From positions 1-27,122 of the forward strand of contig JAEZHS010000273.1 in assembly GCA_023436825.1 (NCBI GenBank): a stretch of DNA of 27,122 nt, given 5' to 3'. Below, in pieces: positions 23,354-27,122 of the stretch. Each line of letters starts with the position of its first letter. Positions within the stretch are counted from its first letter, which is position 1. The notes under the pieces are model-generated. The model ran no database searches, was not told the origin of the DNA, and was given only the letters and a program-made list of their open reading frames with translations. The DNA is from Pseudomonadota bacterium. GTDB lineage: Bacteria; Pseudomonadota; Alphaproteobacteria; Reyranellales; Reyranellaceae. Both the position numbers and the translations under genes were made by a program.

Positions 23354-26178
23354 CTGACGCGGCACAGCCGACGATGGCCACGATGGACACCGCCGCGCGG
23401 GCGACGGACCTCGCGCACCTGGCCTTACCCGGTCGGCTTCTGCGGCCCGCTCGGCTCTATGCGGTGGTGCTCGGGCCGGACGGGGCGCCGGGGCCGCGTC
23501 GCTTCCTGGCGCCGCTGCCGGAAGGCGCTGCCGCGTTCGCCCTCGCCGCCCCCGGCATCTCCTTCCTTCTGGTCGAGCACGGCATCGCGGCGGCCAGCGC
23601 CCTGATCGCGGACGGACCGATCGATGCCGCCGCGATCGAGGCCTGGTACGCTGCGCTGCTGGCGTGCGCCGGCGTAGCGCAGTCCGATGCCCTCGCCGTG
23701 CCGATGGCACCCGGCGAGAGCCGCGCCCTGCCGATGGGCGCGACGATCACCGCGCGCGAGCTCGTCTGGCTGCAGGCGAGCGAAGCTGTCCTGCGCTATG
23801 CCGCGGCCGGAACCGAGCCCGCGGCGCCGCTGCCGCTGCTGGCCGTGGCGGACCAGGTCAGCGCCCGCCTCGCCGCGGCTGCCGAAGTGCGCGCGCTGAC
23901 ATCCGCCTCACTACTGGCGGAGCACGGCCCACGGCTGGTGGGGCAACTCTCGACCCTGTTGGCGACGCGAATTGCCGCGGCGGTCGTTCGCAGCGAGGCT
24001 GCAGCGGCGCAAGCCGATTCAGAACGGTGGCGTCGCGATGAGGCGGGGGTCGCCGCGGCGATGCTGCAGCTTGGCGACGTCGCCGACCTGCGCTCGCCGA
24101 GGGCCGGCACCGCGACGATTTCCGCTCACGATCCGCTCGCCGGAGCCCTTGCGGTGATTGCCGCCGCCGAGGGATTCGAGCTGCGCCTGCCGACGAAGGA
24201 CAATCGGGAAGAGCCGTTGTTCGAGCGCCTTGCCCGCTTCGGCAATGCGAGCGGTTTTCGGTTCCGCGAGATCGCGCTCGATCAAGGCTGGTGGACCAGG
24301 GGGGGCCCGCCGATCTTGGCCGTGGAAGCAGCCGAAGGACGGCCGCGGGCCATCGTGTGGCGGCGCCGTCGCTGGCGGAAGGTCGATCCCGAGACCCGTT
24401 CCGAAACGACGATCGATGCCGCCGCCGCGGCGGCCTTGATGCACCGCGCCTACATGATCTACGCGCCGCTCCCCGAGCGCCTCACGACGGGCCAGGTCTG
24501 GCGATTTTCCATCTTCGGCGCGGGCGGCGATATTGGCCGCCTGCTGATCGCCGCAGCCGCCGCGACGCTGGCGGCACTGCTCATCCCGGTCACGACGAGT
24601 GCCGTGCTGGGCCATGCCGTGCCGGACGGGAGGATGTCGCTTCTCGGCGACATGATGATCCTGCTGATTGCCGCCTCGATCGGCAGCGCGGGTTTCCAGG
24701 TCGTGCGAGCGATGGCCCTGGTGCGACTGGGCACGCACATCGATGTCCGGCTGCAGGCGGCGACGTGGGATCGCGTGATGCGGCTGCGCACGTCGTTCTT
24801 CCGCCGCTATTCGGTCGGGGACCTCGCGTCACGCATCCTGGGCATCGACCTCATCCGGCGCATTCTTGCCGGCCAGACCATCAACGGCTTGATCAGCGGC
24901 GTCTTCTCATTGGCCAGTCTCGGCGTCATGCTGATCTACGACGCCTCGCTGGCGCTGTTCGCTACCGGCTATGCGATCATCGCGGCCGGCTTCTTGTATG
25001 GACTGGGTCGCGCCCAGATGCGGCTCCAGCGCGTCGTCTATACCCGCAAGGGCATCCTGATGGGCCTGCTGGTGGAGATTCTTGCCAGCATCGCGAAGCT
25101 GCGCGTTGCGGCTGCCGAACGGCGTGCCTTCGCCCGCTGGTCGAGCGGCTTCGCCGAGCAGCGCGCCAACGATGCCTGGTCGGGACGCCTCGGCGCCTGG
25201 CAGCTCGTCGTCGCGACGAGTCTGCCGATCATCGGCACGATCGGCGTCATGGCGATCGCCGCCGGCGGCGACAATCCGATCGAGGTCGCCGCCTTCGCGG
25301 CCTTCAACAGCGCCTTCGGCCAGTTCACCACGGCCCTGATCGCCTTCGCCACCTCGCTCAACGTCGCGATCGAGGCAGGGCCGCTGTTTGCCCGCGTCCG
25401 TCCCGTGTTCGACGCGCCGCTCGAGGTCGGCGAGGCTCGCATCGAGCCCGTCACGCTCGGCGGACATGTCGCCGCTCGCAATCTGTCGTTCCGCTATGCC
25501 GCGGAGGGACCGTGGACGCTCGACGGCATCGATTTCGAGGCGCGGCCCGGCGAGAGCATCGCCATTGTCGGCGCGTCGGGCTCGGGCAAGTCGACGCTGC
25601 TGCGCCTGCTGCTCGGCTTCGAGACGCCAGTGCGGGGCGGCGTCTACTACGACGGCCAGGATCTGGAGACGCTCGATTTGCGGATGCTGCGCCGCCAGAT
25701 CGGCACCGTGCTGGAGACGGCGGGCCTGGTGCCTGGCAGCCTCTACGACAACATCGCCGGCAGCGCCCCGCTCGGCAGCGACCGGGTCATGGAAGCGGTC
25801 CGGATGGCCGGCCTCGACGCTGACATCGCGGCGATGCCGATGGGGCTCGAGACGTTCGTGATGGAGGGCGGCGGCCAGATCTCGGGCGGCCAGCGCCAGC
25901 GCGTGATGATCGCCCGCGCGCTCATCAACCGGCCGAGGCTCATCTTCTTCGATCAGGCGACCAGCGCCCTCGACAACCGCACCCAGTCGATCGTGGGAGC
26001 GAGCCTGGCGGCGATGAACGCCACCCGCATCGTCATCGCTCATCGCCTAAGCACGGTCCGCGACGCCGACCGCATTCTCGTTCTCGAGCGGGGCCGGATC
26101 GTGGAGCGTGGCACCTATGACGAGCTCATGCAGCTACGAGGCGCTTTCCGCCGCCTCGTCGAGCGCCAGCTGCTTTAA
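23350..26178 (+). CDS. NHLM-type second ABC transporter with long N-terminal region
   Basis: Partner subunit of the exporter, 942 residues. Residues 1-390 are soluble, rich in Ala; the last third of this (about 265-385) has the layout of a C39-like fold but no Cys or His catalytic motif. Membrane helices lie about 395-640. The ATPase domain has Walker A GASGSGKST (about 741), signature ISGGQRQR and AHRLSTV, but Walker B reads LIFFDQATSALD: Q869 replaces the catalytic glutamate. That suggests a heterodimer with one poor ATP site, the other subunit supplying the active one. The ATG overlaps the previous stop (ATGA). A hairpin follows 17 bases after the stop. Family and partnership are firm from gene order and length; the Gln effect is an inference. 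Confidence 0.9.
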   Translation: MTDAAQPTMATMDTAARATDLAHLALPGRLLRPARLYAVVLGPDGAPGPRRFLAPLPEGAAAFALAAPGISFLLVEHGIAAASALIADGPIDAAAIEAWYAALLACAGVAQSDALAVPMAPGESRALPMGATITARELVWLQASEAVLRYAAAGTEPAAPLPLLAVADQVSARLAAAAEVRALTSASLLAEHGPRLVGQLSTLLATRIAAAVVRSEAAAAQADSERWRRDEAGVAAAMLQLGDVADLRSPRAGTATISAHDPLAGALAVIAAAEGFELRLPTKDNREEPLFERLARFGNASGFRFREIALDQGWWTRGGPPILAVEAAEGRPRAIVWRRRRWRKVDPETRSETTIDAAAAAALMHRAYMIYAPLPERLTTGQVWRFSIFGAGGDIGRLLIAAAAATLAALLIPVTTSAVLGHAVPDGRMSLLGDMMILLIAASIGSAGFQVVRAMALVRLGTHIDVRLQAATWDRVMRLRTSFFRRYSVGDLASRILGIDLIRRILAGQTINGLISGVFSLASLGVMLIYDASLALFATGYAIIAAGFLYGLGRAQMRLQRVVYTRKGILMGLLVEILASIAKLRVAAAERRAFARWSSGFAEQRANDAWSGRLGAWQLVVATSLPIIGTIGVMAIAAGGDNPIEVAAFAAFNSAFGQFTTALIAFATSLNVAIEAGPLFARVRPVFDAPLEVGEARIEPVTLGGHVAARNLSFRYAAEGPWTLDGIDFEARPGESIAIVGASGSGKSTLLRLLLGFETPVRGGVYYDGQDLETLDLRMLRRQIGTVLETAGLVPGSLYDNIAGSAPLGSDRVMEAVRMAGLDADIAAMPMGLETFVMEGGGQISGGQRQRVMIARALINRPRLIFFDQATSALDNRTQSIVGASLAAMNATRIVIAHRLSTVRDADRILVLERGRIVERGTYDELMQLRGAFRRLVERQLL

Positions 26179-26194
26179 GTGAAACTTACCGACA

Positions 26195-26213
26195 TGAGAC
26201 CATCGGGGTCTCA
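26195..26213 (+). terminator. Hairpin after the exporter operon
   Basis: TGAGACC and GGTCTCA form a perfect 7-bp stem with a 5-base loop, starting 17 bases after the last exporter stop codon. There is no T run, so Rho-dependent or weak intrinsic termination is likely. Confidence 0.5.
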
Positions 26214-26403
26214 GCGCTTGTCAGTACCACGAAGGCCCCCACGGCCCCGCCGAGAGATCAGCGCTGCTTTCTCGACTTGCGTCAGCAAAGACGGACTTGG
26301 CACGGTACGTTCATGGCGGTCTCGTCGAGCATGGAAACGCGTTTGAAGCCACGATGCCTTGGCGTGCTCCGTTGTAATTTGTTGCACGACATCGTGCGAA
26401 AGG

Positions 26404-26438
26404 TGCTTGCGGGCGCGGAATTTGAACCTAAGACCTTC
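26404..26438 (-). pseudogene. Decayed 3' end of a methionine (initiator)-type tRNA
   Basis: On the minus strand this reads GAAGGTC, then AGGTTCAAAT, ending CCCGCAA. It matches my recollection of the bacterial initiator tRNA 3' end in about 29 of 35 bases. The T stem no longer pairs (TTAGG against TCCGC), so it is non-functional. It may be another integration scar. The comparison is from memory and needs alignment to the host genes. Confidence 0.35.
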
Positions 26439-26618
26439 AAATGGCGAAACCAGCTCTCCGGCGAGATTAGCTCACAAGGACTCATTCCACGTTGCCTCCG
26501 AACGCACCGTGCGGCGATGGCCGACCTAACTCTATCCCACGGTATCCGACTCTACGGCCCTCCTAGATTTCCTCTTCCATCGCTTGCCTGCCTGCGCAAA
26601 TCTCCGCATTGAGCAAGT

Positions 26619-26861
26619 ATGAGCGACCGATCCCGCGTGCTCTACGGGGTGTCGTCATTCGGTCGATCGAGGAAGGTGCCAGTGGCTGCATCCGCTTACA
26701 TCGATCCGGTGGACGATCCATGGGGGCCTATGGCGGCCGACATCGAGACGGTCTTCAACAAGCCTGCTGGCCGGTTCGGCCGTGATCGAGTCCGCAAGTG
26801 GCTCCTCCCAAGGGCTTCCCGCATTCCATTGAAAGGAGCGCAGGCGGGGCGGAGTGCGTGA
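26619..26861 (+). CDS. Doubtful small hypothetical protein (80 aa)
   Basis: I do not recognise this frame. It begins MSDRSRVLYG, is rich in Arg and Pro, and has no membrane helix, signal peptide or metal motif. The ribosome site is weak (only GAGCAAG upstream). It stands alone in the gene-poor island end. It is listed because its frame is open and it has no strong competitor on the other strand; chance is just as likely. Confidence 0.2.
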   Translation: MSDRSRVLYGVSSFGRSRKVPVAASAYIDPVDDPWGPMAADIETVFNKPAGRFGRDRVRKWLLPRASRIPLKGAQAGRSA

Positions 26862-26949
26862 GTCGCACGTCTCAACGCGTGCGACCTTCTATGGATCACA
26901 GCACAGCAGCCCTAAAACGTTGGTCAGCTTGAAGCCGGTGCTTTGAGAA

Positions 26950-26999
26950 ATGGCGCGCCCGAAGAGATTCGAACTCCTAACCTTCTGACCCGTAGCTAG
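26950..26999 (-). repeat. Right direct repeat: 3' half of tRNA-Arg (att-like site)
   Basis: Second copy of the 50-base repeat at 10651-10700, same orientation, with one difference (C at 26989). Again only the tRNA from the anticodon loop to CCA is present; the next bases are the end of an IS630-type element, so the tRNA 5' half is either absent or displaced beyond that insertion, outside the window. Confidence 0.85.
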
Positions 27000-27122
27000 A
27001 GCAGATTCCCATTAATCGAAGCCGTATCCGAGGTTGGCAAAGAAGTTTGCACATTCGGAAGGTTTGAAGGATTGGAGAGCCTGAGCGGCGGCGGTTTCGA
27101 GGGCCTCGATGGTTCGAGCGGC
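27000..27122 (-). mobile_element. IS630-family insertion sequence, right-hand end only
   Basis: The transposase C-terminus is followed by about 12 bases (GGGAATCTGCTC on the minus strand) and then a TA dinucleotide next to the tRNA fragment. IS630/Tc1 elements insert at TA and duplicate it, so the end is probably at 26999/27000. The rest of the element lies outside the window. Confidence 0.6.
27012..27122 (-). CDS. IS630-family transposase, C-terminal end (partial)
   Basis: Thirty-six codons and a TAA stop remain. The sequence ends in FKPSECANFFANLGYGFD; the pattern ECANxFANxGY before the stop is characteristic of IS630-type transposases of alphaproteobacteria. The DDE catalytic domain is outside the window. 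It would cut and rejoin DNA at TA targets. Identification rests on this short tail alone, and intactness is unknown. Confidence 0.7.
   Translation of the reverse strand, partial: AARTIEALETAAAQALQSFKPSECANFFANLGYGFD

Larger units (their letters stand above)
26214..26949. other. Gene-poor right end of the island
   Basis: About 740 bp without a gene I can recognise. It contains a decayed tRNA-like fragment (26404-26438) and one doubtful 80-codon frame (26619-26861). Composition is less GC-rich than the exporter genes and reading frames are short, consistent with a graveyard of island debris. I find no integrase motif here. Confidence 0.55.
10651..26999. mobile_element. Putative tRNA-Arg-associated genomic island (16.3 kb)
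   Basis: The segment lies between two directly repeated 50-bp copies of a tRNA-Arg 3' half (10651-10700 and 26950-26999, one mismatch). Its content, a peptide-export system plus a sugar-modification operon, is unrelated to the central carbon genes on the left. Integration of tyrosine-recombinase elements at tRNA 3' halves creates just this arrangement. What is missing is an integrase and an intact tRNA in the window. The element could be decayed, mobilised in trans, or one unit of a larger composite island that extends to the right. Confidence 0.55.

Noticed and set aside
24907..26043. Minus-strand frame (378 codons) opposite the second ABC transporter
   Set aside because: No motif; antisense to the ATPase domain, which has clear Walker and signature motifs.
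26950..27020. Intact tRNA-Arg gene
   Set aside because: Only the sequence from the anticodon loop to CCA is present; the 5' acceptor and D arm are not in the adjacent bases.
1..27122. CRISPR array, rRNA genes, or an integrase gene
   Set aside because: No regularly spaced repeats, rRNA sequence or tyrosine/serine recombinase motif was found in any long frame.

Overview
The window is GC-rich chromosomal DNA with long overlapping antisense reading frames, as expected of a high-GC alphaproteobacterium. The gene types (Glk-type glucokinases, an OprB porin, a fused GH65 phosphorylase, NHLM-type peptide export) and the palindromic intergenic repeat near 4.7 kb suggest a Hyphomicrobiales or Rhodospirillales/Reyranella-like genome. 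The taxon is an inference; no rRNA or other marker is present.

Region 1 (1-10360) is a sugar-to-lactate carbon cluster. It holds the start of pyruvate kinase and a type I GAPDH (minus strand), then a lactate permease and a D-2-hydroxyacid (D-lactate) dehydrogenase (plus strand). Next come a fused beta-phosphoglucomutase/GH65 disaccharide phosphorylase and a glucokinase (minus strand), and a divergent PfkB-type phosphofructokinase (plus strand). Read together they outline: disaccharide phosphorolysis, glucose-6-phosphate, fructose-1,6-bisphosphate, pyruvate, D-lactate, lactate transport. A tight pair of long palindromes fills the convergent junction at 4709-4825.

Region 2 (10651-26999) is 16.3 kb bounded by a 50-bp direct repeat with one mismatch. 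The repeat is the 3' half of a tRNA-Arg gene (anticodon loop to CCA) in the same orientation at both ends, the usual signature of a tRNA-targeted genomic island. No integrase is visible, and an IS630-family transposase end abuts the right-hand copy. The island has two divergent operons. The minus-strand operon (19576 to 11018) starts with a Nif11-type leader peptide precursor. It continues with a truncated second leader, a sugar-porter MFS protein, a second glucokinase, a DegT/StrS aminotransferase, a GMC oxidoreductase, an OprB porin and another sugar-porter MFS protein. The plus-strand operon (19869-26178) encodes the three-part NHLM exporter: an HlyD-type adaptor, a C39-peptidase ABC transporter, and a partner ABC transporter with a degenerate Walker B and an apparently dead C39-like N-terminal region. 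The three genes overlap by ATGA.

The most interesting hypothesis is that Region 2 is a compact biosynthetic island. It would make and export a short, Cys-free, Met-rich hydrophobic peptide, next to a sugar uptake/oxidation/transamination route that could make an amino sugar. No lanthionine synthetase, radical SAM enzyme, YcaO protein, glycosyltransferase or immunity gene is recognisable in the window, so the link between peptide and sugar chemistry is unproven.
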